Assembly: GCF_007197775.1 (NCBI RefSeq)
Contig: NZ_CP041638.1
Location: forward strand, 496,001-560,000
Length of the DNA: 64,000 nucleotides
Direction of reading: 5' to 3'
Origin: Thalassotalea sp. PS06
GTDB lineage: Bacteria; Pseudomonadota; Gammaproteobacteria; Enterobacterales; Alteromonadaceae
Shown here: piece by piece, positions 36,361-44,070 of the stretch
Position numbering within the stretch: the first letter of the stretch is position 1
Layout of the letters: every line of letters begins with the position of its first letter
Program-made: the position numbers and the translations under genes
The notes under the pieces: generated by a model
The model's database searches: none
What the model saw: the letters and a program-made list of their open reading frames with translations, nothing else
What the model was told of the DNA's origin: nothing

Positions 36361-36677
36361 GATATTTATAGGCAGTCGTGATCGGCTGATTGGAGCGATC
36401 TGCAGTCATTCAGAATTCCCCCAAACGAGAATTACTAAGAATTCTAAGTAATTCCTGACGTTTATCGAAAATCTAGCTAACCACCTAAAATGAAAGAAAA
36501 TTCTCAACCTTTCATGAGAGTGATTACTAAGCCTTCTCAGTAATTTCCGCGAAAACTGGCACATTGGCGCTTGGATGATTTTTAACTGATTGAATTTTAG
36601 TTTCTTTCTGGTAATTTAAGGGGACCAAAATAGACGGGAATTACTAAGCCGTCTACATAATAAACTGTTAGGGATAT
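36361..36677. repeat. Gene-free gap with three ATTACTAAG hairpin repeats
   Basis: A GAGCGATCTGCAGTCATTC motif is at 36393-36411. Three ATTACTAAG copies follow at 36431, 36523 and 36640. Each sits between differing inverted arms: the first is almost a 26-bp palindrome centred on AGAATTCT, the second has TGAGA/TCTCA, the third TAGACGG/CCGTCTA. GTTAGGG at 36667, an integron-core-like site, ends the gap. No gene was found here. Confidence 0.6.
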
Positions 36678-36968
36678 ATGAATAATAAGCTCAGTACTTC
36701 AGAAAAAGGGCTATATCGTCGAGTTGATGAAATCCTATTTTACCTTTGGGATCCTATAGGTGTTTGCGATATACCGATGGCTCGTGATGAGTACCAATCC
36801 TATTTACCGCAAGTTTTTAAATTGTTACTTAACAACTCGAAAGATCATGAGGTTTCAGCTTATTTAATTAAAGTAGAGTCAGGCTCAATGGGAATGTCCG
36901 CAAATAGTAAAAAGGCACTTGAAGTTGCTCGCTTACTCATTGAAACTAAAGAGGCTTTGTTGGAGTAA
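36678..36968 (+). CDS. Small helical protein in an integron cassette
   Basis: A 96-residue soluble helical protein. Recurring features of a small family, as I recall it, are VDEILFYLWDPIGVCD, ARDEYQSYLPQVFKLLLNN, AYLIKVESGSMGMS and ALEVARLLIETKEAL, but I cannot name it with certainty; no enzyme motif is visible. The ORF is bracketed by GTTAGGGATAT at 36667 and the mirrored ATATCCCTAAC, which opens an attC site right after the stop. That gives a self-contained cassette of about 401 bp (36668-37068). Cassette ORFs often encode small binding or adaptive proteins. Confidence 0.72.
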   Translation: MNNKLSTSEKGLYRRVDEILFYLWDPIGVCDIPMARDEYQSYLPQVFKLLLNNSKDHEVSAYLIKVESGSMGMSANSKKALEVARLLIETKEALLE

Positions 36969-36972
36969 TATC

Positions 36973-37073
36973 CCTAACAAGTCGTTTAAAAAAGGACAAA
37001 AAACTGTTGGCTTTTACTCCTTCGTCGCTTAATTTTAGCCAACAATTTTATTGCCTCTTAACGAGGCGTTATC
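36973..37073. repeat. attC site (integron cassette recombination site)
   Basis: An imperfect 100-bp palindrome. The left arm starts CCCTAACAAGTCGTTTAA and the right arm ends TTAACGAGGCGTTATC. The inner parts pair through ACTGTTGGCT and AGCCAACA, leaving a TCCTTCGTCGC-type loop. R'' (CCCTAAC) is complementary to GTTAGGG at the 5' cassette boundary (36667), as expected if the cassette recombined by its bottom-strand attC. No integrase gene is in the window. Confidence 0.72.
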
Positions 37074-37124
37074 ACCTCGAAACCAGCGTATATTAGCAAT
37101 TGCTAACGGGCAGCTATTGGCACA
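37065..37124. repeat. Post-attC repeat, copy 2
   Basis: The partner of 34209-34270. It begins inside the attC right end and ends TTGGCACA, running into the 70-bp direct repeat. Confidence 0.65.
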
Positions 37125-37187
37125 CTAGAGACATTCGGCCCTAGCTAAGATTCCCGGTAGTATCAGGGAATGACGCAAAGTTTTTTG
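37118..37187. repeat. 70-bp direct repeat, copy A
   Basis: It matches 37574-37643 at about 66 of 70 positions. It carries TGGCACACTAGAG, a CTAGC pair, and the hairpin ATTCCC (37150-37155) / GGGAAT (37166-37171) followed by GACGCAA, which recalls widespread ATTCCC-N-GGGAAT elements. A third partial copy of its first part is at 37360-37380. Confidence 0.8.
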
Positions 37188-37200
37188 ATGCATTCTTCCA

Positions 37201-37225
37201 CCGAAAATTGCTCCTGCATTTTCGG
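37201..37225. repeat. Hairpin with CCGAAAAT arms
   Basis: CCGAAAAT and ATTTTCGG enclose the loop TGCTCCTGC. A second copy at 37453-37477 has the arms CAGAAAAT and ATTTTCTG and the same loop, so the base changes on both sides preserve pairing. Confidence 0.75.
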
Positions 37226-37280
37226 CATATAGGCCAATCCCTGGCCAAAACCTCCCACCTCCCTCAGCGAAGCTTACCTC

Positions 37281-37353
37281 ACTCGAAGCGACGTTTTTTT
37301 GTCGCGTACCCGGAGTATCGTTTACGATACATACTCAGGGAGTTTAAACTCCC
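37281..37353. repeat. Hairpin ladder 1
   Basis: Three small palindromes in a row: GCGAC/GTCGC (37288-37305), GTATCG/CGATAC (37315-37330) and GGGAGTTTAAACTCCC (37338-37353). They are separated by GTACCCGGA and ATACTCA. Period about 25 bp. Arms differ, spacers resemble each other. No coding role. Confidence 0.7.
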
Positions 37354-37452
37354 GCTTGTGGCACACTAGAGTCATTCAGGCACTTTGAAATTCCATCCCG
37401 AAAAACGAGATTACGGCCGTCGCCGCAATGACGAATTTCGACAGCGTCCTCA

Positions 37453-37477
37453 CAGAAAATTGCTCCTGCATTTTCTG
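37453..37477. repeat. Hairpin with CAGAAAAT arms
   Basis: The second copy of the 37201 hairpin. The nine-base loop TGCTCCTGC is identical, while the arm bases have changed together. Confidence 0.75.
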
Positions 37478-37573
37478 CATATAAGCCATCCATGGCCAAA
37501 ACCGACGGAGTCCTCTACGACAACGTTCTCTTCGACGCTGTCCTCTTCTAAAGAAAGTGGTAACTTCGGCTTA

Positions 37574-37643
37574 TGGCACACTAGAGTCATTCGGCTCTAG
37601 CTAAGATTCCCTGTAGTATCAGGGAATGACGCAAGGTTTTTTG
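37574..37643. repeat. 70-bp direct repeat, copy B
   Basis: The partner of 37118-37187 with only about four differences. Its hairpin ATTCCC (37606-37611) / GGGAAT (37622-37627) is kept. It is followed 7 bp later by hairpin ladder 2. Confidence 0.8.
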
Positions 37644-37650
37644 CTTTTTA

Positions 37651-37757
37651 CTCGAAGCGACGTTTTTTGTCGCGTACCCGGAACAATCTTTGATTGTGTA
37701 CCCGAAGTGACGTTTTCCGTCACGTGCTCGAAGCATCGCTTGCGATGCGTTCTGAAG
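37651..37757. repeat. Hairpin ladder 2
   Basis: Four consecutive palindromes: GCGACGTTTTTTGTCGC (37657-37673), ACAATCTTTGATTGT (37683-37697), GTGACGTTTTCCGTCAC (37707-37723) and GCATCGCTTGCGATGC (37733-37748). Starts are 24-26 bp apart. The 9-nt spacers are GTACCCGGA, GTACCCGAA, GTGCTCGAA and GTTCTGAAG. The arms are all different yet each is perfectly paired. It ends 28 bp before the rpsF promoter. Confidence 0.8.
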
Positions 37758-37784
37758 AACTTCCAACCCCCGTTTCACTTTTAC

Positions 37785-37813
37785 TTGCGTTAGCTGACTA
37801 TTTTCCCTACAAT
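37785..37813 (+). promoter_or_regulatory. Sigma-70 promoter of the rpsF operon
   Basis: TTGCGT (37785-37790), a 17-bp spacer, and TACAAT (37808-37813) form a strong promoter 94 bp before the rpsF start. This fits the growth-linked expression of a ribosomal operon. Confidence 0.75.
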
Positions 37814-37829
37814 ACGCGACCTTAATTCA

Positions 37830-37906
37830 GCCTTAATATTTTGTTCCTTGCCTTTATACTGGTGATGGCTGAGCCAGCAAGAGGCTACAACCGTAAGGAG
37901 CTCGTA
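37830..37906 (+). promoter_or_regulatory. Possible S6:S18 autoregulatory leader of rpsF
   Basis: The 5' leader holds a GGTGATGGCT ... GAGCCAGC stretch that can pair, then AGAGGCTACAACCG directly before the TAAGGAG ribosome site. Bacterial rpsF leaders carry a conserved CCG-containing structure bound by S6:S18. The match was made by eye. Confidence 0.35.
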
Positions 37907-38260
37907 ATGCGTCATTACGAAATCGTATTTATGGTTCACCCTGATCAGAGTGAACAAGTTACTGGTATGATCCAACGTTATACCGACCTGATCAAAGGCG
38001 CTGAAGGCCAGATCCACCGTCTAGAAGACTGGGGTCGTCGTCAGTTAGCTTACCCAATCAACAAGCTGCACAAAGCTCACTACGTTCTTATGAACGTTGA
38101 AGCTCCACAAGCTGTGATTGATGAATTAGAAACTTCTTTCCGTTATAACGACGTTGTTATTCGTAACATGATCATGCGCACTAAAGGCGCGGTATCTGAA
38201 GCCTCTCCAATGGCTAAAGAAGACCGTCGCGATGAGCGCCGCGAAGCTAAAAAGAAGTGA
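37907..38260 (+). CDS. rpsF: 30S ribosomal protein S6 (tail in the -1 frame)
   Basis: Ribosomal protein S6, 117 residues as read, which binds S18 and 16S rRNA in the platform of the small subunit. The start [17 protein letters not shown] follows a perfect TAAGGAG site; a longer in-frame start at 37841 is not credible. The core ([28 protein letters not shown]) is near identical to the E. coli protein. The reading ends at REAKKK and TGA. In the -1 frame from the run GCTAAAAAGAAG the sequence continues as [22 protein letters not shown] and stops at 38317-38319, 8 bp before priB. Such acidic -EE tails are normal for S6. A one-base loss, a sequencing error or programmed slippage would explain it. 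Confidence 0.93.
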   Translation: MRHYEIVFMVHPDQSEQVTGMIQRYTDLIKGAEGQIHRLEDWGRRQLAYPINKLHKAHYVLMNVEAPQAVIDELETSFRYNDVVIRNMIMRTKGAVSEASPMAKEDRRDERREAKKK

Positions 38261-38326
38261 CTACTGAAGCTGCTCCAGCACCTGAAGCAAAAGCCGAAGA
38301 AGCTGCAAGCGAAGAATAGTACTTAA

Positions 38327-38635
38327 GTGACTGATAATTGTCTTGAGTTGACAGGTGAGGTGGTTAAACCACCAAAGTTATCAACCAGCCCCGCCGGGAT
38401 TCATCATTGTCAATTTGTGATTGACCACAAATCAGTGCAAACAGAAGATGGCTTAACCCGTAACGCATTTGTCAGAATGCAGGTGGTGGCAACGGGACAA
38501 TGGTCACAAAGCTTAACTCGTGATTTAACTGCAGGCTGTAACGTAAAAATTCGTGGCTTTATTAATCGCCATGAAAGCCGAAATGGCAATCCCATTCTGG
38601 TGTTACATGCCCAACAGATTGAAATGATTAATTAG
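38327..38635 (+). CDS. priB: Primosomal replication protein N (PriB)
   Basis: A 102-residue OB-fold protein of the primosome that binds ssDNA and stimulates PriA in replication restart. The start (TDNCLELTGEVVKPPKLSTSPAGIHHCQFVIDH) and the end (FINRHESRNGNPILVLHAQQIEMI) agree with the family, and length fits (E. coli 104). The start is GTG. It lies between rpsF and rpsR as in most gammaproteobacteria, so it is co-transcribed with ribosomal genes. Confidence 0.94.
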   Translation: MTDNCLELTGEVVKPPKLSTSPAGIHHCQFVIDHKSVQTEDGLTRNAFVRMQVVATGQWSQSLTRDLTAGCNVKIRGFINRHESRNGNPILVLHAQQIEMIN

Positions 38636-38645
38636 GAGAAATTAA

Positions 38646-38873
38646 ATGTCTCGTTTCTTTAGACGTCGTAAGTTCTGTCGCTTCAGCGCAGAAGGCGTAA
38701 GCGAAATCGATTACAAAGATATCGCAACGTTGAAAAACTATATCACTGAAAGTGGTAAAATCGTTCCTAGCCGTATCACTGGTACTTCAGCTAAGTATCA
38801 ACGTCAACTTGGTCGTGCGATCAAGCGTGCTCGTTACTTATCTCTATTACCATATACTGATCTTCACAAGTAA
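38646..38873 (+). CDS. rpsR: 30S ribosomal protein S18
   Basis: A 75-residue basic protein, near identical to E. coli S18: [45 protein letters not shown] and [20 protein letters not shown]. It binds S6 and 16S rRNA. A GGAGAAATTAA site leads to its ATG. It is separated by 18 bp from rplI. Confidence 0.98.
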   Translation: MSRFFRRRKFCRFSAEGVSEIDYKDIATLKNYITESGKIVPSRITGTSAKYQRQLGRAIKRARYLSLLPYTDLHK

Positions 38874-38891
38874 CCTAAAGGGGCTGTTAAA

Positions 38892-39344
38892 ATGGAAGTA
38901 ATTCTTCTAGATAAAATCGCCAAATTAGGCGGCCTGGGTGATCAGGTAACTGTTAAGTCTGGATATGCACGTAACTACCTTCTACCTAAAGGTAAGGCTG
39001 TTATTGCATCAAAAGCTAACGTTGAACACTTCGAAGCACGTCGTGCTGAACTTGAAAAGCAATTAGGTGAAGTTTTAGCTGCTGCTGAAGCTCGCGCTGC
39101 TAAGCTTAACGAACTAGCTGAAGTGACTATCGCTTCAAAAGCTGGTGACGAAGGTAAGCTTTTCGGTTCTATCGGTACTCGTGACATCGCTGACGCGATC
39201 ACTGAAGCTGGCGTAGAAGTAACTAAAGCTGAAGTTCGTTTGCCTCTAGGTACAATCCGTGAAACTGGTGAGTTCGAAATCGCAATTCACTTACACGCGG
39301 ACGTTGACACTGCTATCAAGCTAGTTGTTATCCCAGAAGCATAA
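38892..39344 (+). CDS. rplI: 50S ribosomal protein L9
   Basis: A 150-residue protein of the large subunit that limits ribosome slippage and frameshifting. The N-terminal domain ([32 protein letters not shown]) is followed by the long helix ([24 protein letters not shown]) and a C-terminal RNA-binding domain. Length matches E. coli (149). Last gene of the operon; a terminator follows. Confidence 0.98.
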   Translation: MEVILLDKIAKLGGLGDQVTVKSGYARNYLLPKGKAVIASKANVEHFEARRAELEKQLGEVLAAAEARAAKLNELAEVTIASKAGDEGKLFGSIGTRDIADAITEAGVEVTKAEVRLPLGTIRETGEFEIAIHLHADVDTAIKLVVIPEA

Positions 39345-39364
39345 GCAACTAAAGTTGTTTAAGG

Positions 39365-39390
39365 AAAAGCCGGCAATGCCGGCTTTTTTT
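39365..39390 (+). terminator. Rho-independent terminator of the rpsF operon
   Basis: The hairpin AAAGCCGGC / GCCGGCTTT with a short loop is followed by a run of T, 20 bp after the L9 stop. Confidence 0.92.
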
Positions 39391-39530
39391 ATACATGGAT
39401 GTATTTATCCTCACGAGCCATGGATGGTGATAGTGAGGGTTTATACATGGATGTATTTCGTCGAGATATTGTCATCCATGATATCTCGACATTCCGTAAA
39501 TCCCTTTACATTTCCTTACGAGCCATGAAT
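39388..39530. repeat. Tandem-like repeat TTTATACATGGATGTATTT with a hairpin
   Basis: TTTATACATGGATGTATTT occurs at 39388-39406 and again at 39440-39458. ACGAGCCATGGATGG near 39414 recurs as ACGAGCCATGAATGG near 39520. Between them GTCGAGATAT (39459-39468) pairs with ATATCTCGAC (39481-39490). The two short ORFs across this region are low-complexity reading of the repeat and are not proposed as genes. Confidence 0.6.
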
Positions 39531-39630
39531 GGTTACCTACAAGGATGTTGGTATATCGATTGTGTCGGTCGTACAGGGAAGTAACCTATTAGAGCAATGT
39601 GTGGAGCAATTGCCGAGGACTAACCCTCGA

Positions 39631-40584
39631 CTAATCTGCCGCAGGCAATTCAGGAATCGGCCATTGCTTGCCATCAATCAATCCGCGTTCAGCCATTCCG
39701 CCAAGGCCCTGCAAGCCTCCTGTGTGCAGTAAAACAATGCGACTGCCAGGGGGAAACTTATCGTTTCGTAGCAAATCCAAAAAGCCGAGCATCATTTTTC
39801 CGGAATAAACCGGCTCAAGAGGGATATTTAACTGATCTTTTAGCTCAATCATTTGCTGTAAATGCTGGGGTTTAAATTTGCCATAACCGCCACAGTGATA
39901 GTCGTTTCGAATTTCCCATTTTGCACCAGTAACCTTGTCACCAATTAACTCAGTTACCTGATCATTGAGATAACCATCTTGTTTTAAGGCACTGATGCCA
40001 ATTATCGTTTTCTTGTTGTCAGCAGCGTTAATAAGGCCGGCAATAGTGCCACCGCTGCCAACCGGGCAAAGCAGATATTGGTAGTCTACCTGATCTGCCA
40101 ATTCTCTAATGATGTTACCAACGCCATTGAGCGCAAGATCATTACTGCCTCCCTCTGGGATAATCACCGCATTTGGGAAACGCTGCTGCAACTGCGCAAC
40201 ATATTCAGCATCATCTCTGAGGCGATAAGTTTTACGGTCGACAAACTCCAGTTCCATCCCCCAGTGCCTGGCCCAGCGCAGCGTATAGTTATCGGCGTAA
40301 TGTGATTCACCCCGAATGATGCCCGTGGTCTTAATCCCAAATTGCATACCAACGTAAGCCAGAGCATGTATATGGTTAGAATATGCACCACCAAAACTTA
40401 TGATGCGTTTTATATTGTTGTCTTTACAGTGTTCGACATTAGCGACTAATTTGCGCCATTTATTGCCTGAAAGGACAGGGTGGATTAAATCATCCCGTTT
40501 TATCCAGACCTTAATGGATTTTTGTTCCAGCAAAGGATGCGAAAGAGTCTGAATCGGCGAAGGCAATGTCAGATCGAATGACAC
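39631..40584 (-). CDS. PLP-dependent D-cysteine desulfhydrase/ACC-deaminase family protein
   Basis: A 317-residue fold-type II PLP enzyme. The PLP-binding lysine is in the segment IHPVLSGNKWRKLVAN, the phosphate/substrate loop is ISFGGAYSNHIHALA, and a second glycine-rich loop is LLCPVGSGGTIAGLI. This layout matches D-cysteine desulfhydrase and 1-aminocyclopropane-1-carboxylate deaminase; the two cannot be told apart without key residue comparison. It would release ammonia and a keto acid, with sulfide if D-cysteine is the substrate. It is divergent from mreB, and convergent with the rpsF operon. Confidence 0.88.
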   Translation of the reverse strand: MSFDLTLPSPIQTLSHPLLEQKSIKVWIKRDDLIHPVLSGNKWRKLVANVEHCKDNNIKRIISFGGAYSNHIHALAYVGMQFGIKTTGIIRGESHYADNYTLRWARHWGMELEFVDRKTYRLRDDAEYVAQLQQRFPNAVIIPEGGSNDLALNGVGNIIRELADQVDYQYLLCPVGSGGTIAGLINAADNKKTIIGISALKQDGYLNDQVTELIGDKVTGAKWEIRNDYHCGGYGKFKPQHLQQMIELKDQLNIPLEPVYSGKMMLGFLDLLRNDKFPPGSRIVLLHTGGLQGLGGMAERGLIDGKQWPIPELPAAD

Positions 40585-42083
<1,499 letters not shown>

Positions 42084-42117
42084 TCACATTTCTCGACATT
42101 AAGGAAGAGAAATAACC

Positions 42118-43008
42118 ATGAATCCAATTTTTGTTGAAGGGTTTTCCAGCCATCGACGCATGTTCTTAGCTCTGGTTCTGTCCGGAGCTTTTATGTATTG
42201 CGATCACGAGCTGGAGAGTTTCGAAGTGGCCAGGGGGTTTATGCAGTCCCTGGTTAGCCCTTTGCAATATCTTGCCAACGCACCTAAGCAGTTTCTGGAC
42301 TCCACTGCTGAAAATCTGGTGAGTCGCAAGCAACTGATGACCGAAAATCAACGTTATCAGGTAAACGAACTCAAGTTAAAAGAAAAGTTGTTGCAGATGG
42401 ATATTCTCAAGCAGGAGAACGATCGTCTTCGCAATCTTTTAGCATCACCAGTTCGTCAGGACTACAAAAAAATGGTCGCGGAAATACTCGCCGTTGACTC
42501 AGATCCATATTCCCATCAGGTAGTAATTAATCGGGGGTTGGAAGATGGACTCTATGAAGGACAACCTGTGGTTGATGACCATGGTGTTGCTGGTCAAATT
42601 CTTCATGTCGGAGTGAATAACTCCCGGGTTCTGCTACTTACCGATATTTCCCATGCAATCCCTTTGCGCATTCATCGCAATGGAATTCGCCTGATTGGTA
42701 AAGGTACCGGTAGTGTAAATGTCATGGAAGTCATTCATGTGCCTTTATCGACAGACATCCAAGAAGGTGATTTGTTGGTGACTTCAGGACTTGGCGGTAA
42801 ATTCCCTGAGGGCTATCCGGTTGCAAATGTTACCAAAATTAGTGCTAACAGTTTCCGGGAGTTCGCCGAAGTCACTATTAAACCTCTGGTACAAATTGAT
42901 CGTTTGCGCTATTTATTGCTGCTTTGGCCAGATATGCCAAATCAACAGGTATCTCCGAATTCTCCCGATAAAGAAGCAAATGAGAAAAGCCAGGAAGGTC
43001 AGGGATGA
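42118..43008 (+). CDS. mreC: Rod shape-determining protein MreC
   Basis: A 296-residue inner-membrane protein that links MreB to the periplasmic elongation machinery (PBP2). A short cytoplasmic part is followed by one membrane helix (about residues 11-27), a coiled coil (about 65-105, LKLKEKLLQMDILKQENDRLRNLL), and a periplasmic beta-barrel pair (VVINRGLEDGLYEGQPVVDDHG). The end is disordered and Pro/Asn-rich. It overlaps mreD by four bases (ATGA). Confidence 0.95.
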   Translation: MNPIFVEGFSSHRRMFLALVLSGAFMYCDHELESFEVARGFMQSLVSPLQYLANAPKQFLDSTAENLVSRKQLMTENQRYQVNELKLKEKLLQMDILKQENDRLRNLLASPVRQDYKKMVAEILAVDSDPYSHQVVINRGLEDGLYEGQPVVDDHGVAGQILHVGVNNSRVLLLTDISHAIPLRIHRNGIRLIGKGTGSVNVMEVIHVPLSTDIQEGDLLVTSGLGGKFPEGYPVANVTKISANSFREFAEVTIKPLVQIDRLRYLLLLWPDMPNQQVSPNSPDKEANEKSQEGQG

Positions 43009-43487
43009 AGGCAAAACATAATACCAAGGTGATTTATATCACCATCTTTATCTCATTAATTTTTTCAATTATTCCTTTACCGATAGCTGTCGACGCCTAC
43101 CGTCCAAACTGGGCGCTGTTGGTGCTGTGTTACTGGTCGATGGCTTTGCCTAATCGAGTCAGTGTATTGACGGCTTGGTTCGTAGGCCTGCTCCTCGATG
43201 TACTGCTTGGTAGTGTTCTTGGAATCAATGCATTTGCGCTTGCGGTAGTGGTTTATGTGATGGTCAATAATTATCAGACCATTAGAAACTTTTCTCTTTG
43301 GCAACAATCGCTTATCATCGGATTATTAACCGCTTTTTATCATTTGATTATTTTCTGGGTACAGCGGTTTGTATTCGGCGTTGATTTTTCCATGACCTAC
43401 CTGATACCGGTTATAACCAGTGCCAGTCTTTGGTGGGTGATATTTCTACTGTTACGGAAAATACGACGACAGTTTAAGGTTCGTTAG
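43005..43487 (+). CDS. mreD: Rod shape-determining protein MreD
   Basis: A 160-residue multi-spanning protein with five or six helices, completing the elongasome scaffold. The starting stretch VIYITIFISLIFSIIPLPI, RPNWALLVLCYWSMALPNRV, and LLLDVLLGSVLGINAF are typical of MreD. The ATG overlaps the mreC stop by four bases, indicating translational coupling. Length fits E. coli (162). Confidence 0.94.
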   Translation: MKAKHNTKVIYITIFISLIFSIIPLPIAVDAYRPNWALLVLCYWSMALPNRVSVLTAWFVGLLLDVLLGSVLGINAFALAVVVYVMVNNYQTIRNFSLWQQSLIIGLLTAFYHLIIFWVQRFVFGVDFSMTYLIPVITSASLWWVIFLLLRKIRRQFKVR

Positions 43488-43495
43488 GCCCCGAT

Positions 43496-44053
43496 ATGTT
43501 ATATCTCGCTTCAAAATCGCCAAGGCGACAGGAGCTATTAAGTCAACTCGGTGTAGAATTTCAACTGATTGACGGTTCAGTGGAAGAGTTTCCTGTTGTC
43601 GGAGAAACACCAGAGCAATATGTGGTTCGTCTGGCTCGGGAAAAGTCTGCTGCAGGTCAGAAAAATCTCGATTCATCAGCATTGGTGTTGGGCTCAGATA
43701 CCATAGTGGTGGTCGATGATACGGTGCTCGAAAAGCCCCAGGATTATGACGATTTTAGACGCATGTTTATACGATTATCTGGCAACCGTCACCGGGTACT
43801 AACCGCGGTTGCGGTTCGTTGCGCTGAACGCCTCGAGGAAGTGTTAGTCGAATCCAGTGTGTATTTTCGGTCAATCGATGAGCAAGAAATGCTAGCCTAT
43901 TGGCAAACCACTGAGCCTTGCGACAAAGCCGGCGGCTATGCAATTCAGGGTATTGGTGGCAAATTCGTAACCCGCATTGATGGCAGCTATTCTGCAATAG
44001 TTGGCCTACCCTTATACGAGACCGAACAAGTATTAAATCGCTTTTTAAAATAA
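43496..44053 (+). CDS. maf: Maf-family nucleoside triphosphate pyrophosphatase (YhdE type)
   Basis: A 185-residue Maf protein that hydrolyses modified or non-canonical nucleotides (dTTP/UTP-type in YhdE). The signatures are LASKSPRRQELLSQLGV at the start, ALVLGSDTIVVVDD, and DKAGGYAIQGIGGKFV, holding the catalytic acids. It lies 9 bp after mreD in the conserved mreBCD-maf-rng operon. Confidence 0.95.
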   Translation: MLYLASKSPRRQELLSQLGVEFQLIDGSVEEFPVVGETPEQYVVRLAREKSAAGQKNLDSSALVLGSDTIVVVDDTVLEKPQDYDDFRRMFIRLSGNRHRVLTAVAVRCAERLEEVLVESSVYFRSIDEQEMLAYWQTTEPCDKAGGYAIQGIGGKFVTRIDGSYSAIVGLPLYETEQVLNRFLK

Positions 44054-44070
44054 AGGATACCGATAAGTCG

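Noticed and set aside
37385..37600. 71-residue plus-strand ORF inside the repeat block
   Set aside because: It spans hairpin and direct-repeat DNA, has no ribosome site and unnatural composition (runs of Ser/Thr); the sequence is better explained as repeats.
37281..37757. CRISPR array
   Set aside because: The periodic 25-bp pattern has 9-nt constant parts and palindromic variable parts, unlike 24-40 nt repeats with non-palindromic spacers, and there are no cas genes.
38246..38260. Classical A-AAA-AAG slippery heptamer in rpsF
   Set aside because: The run is T-AAA-AAG in frame, only five A's, so it is not the canonical heptamer; slippage stays possible but cannot be claimed on this alone.
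39325..39732. Three overlapping 60-67-residue ORFs after rplI
   Set aside because: They read through the terminator and the TTTATACATGGATG repeats, share repeated peptides by virtue of those repeats, and lack ribosome sites.
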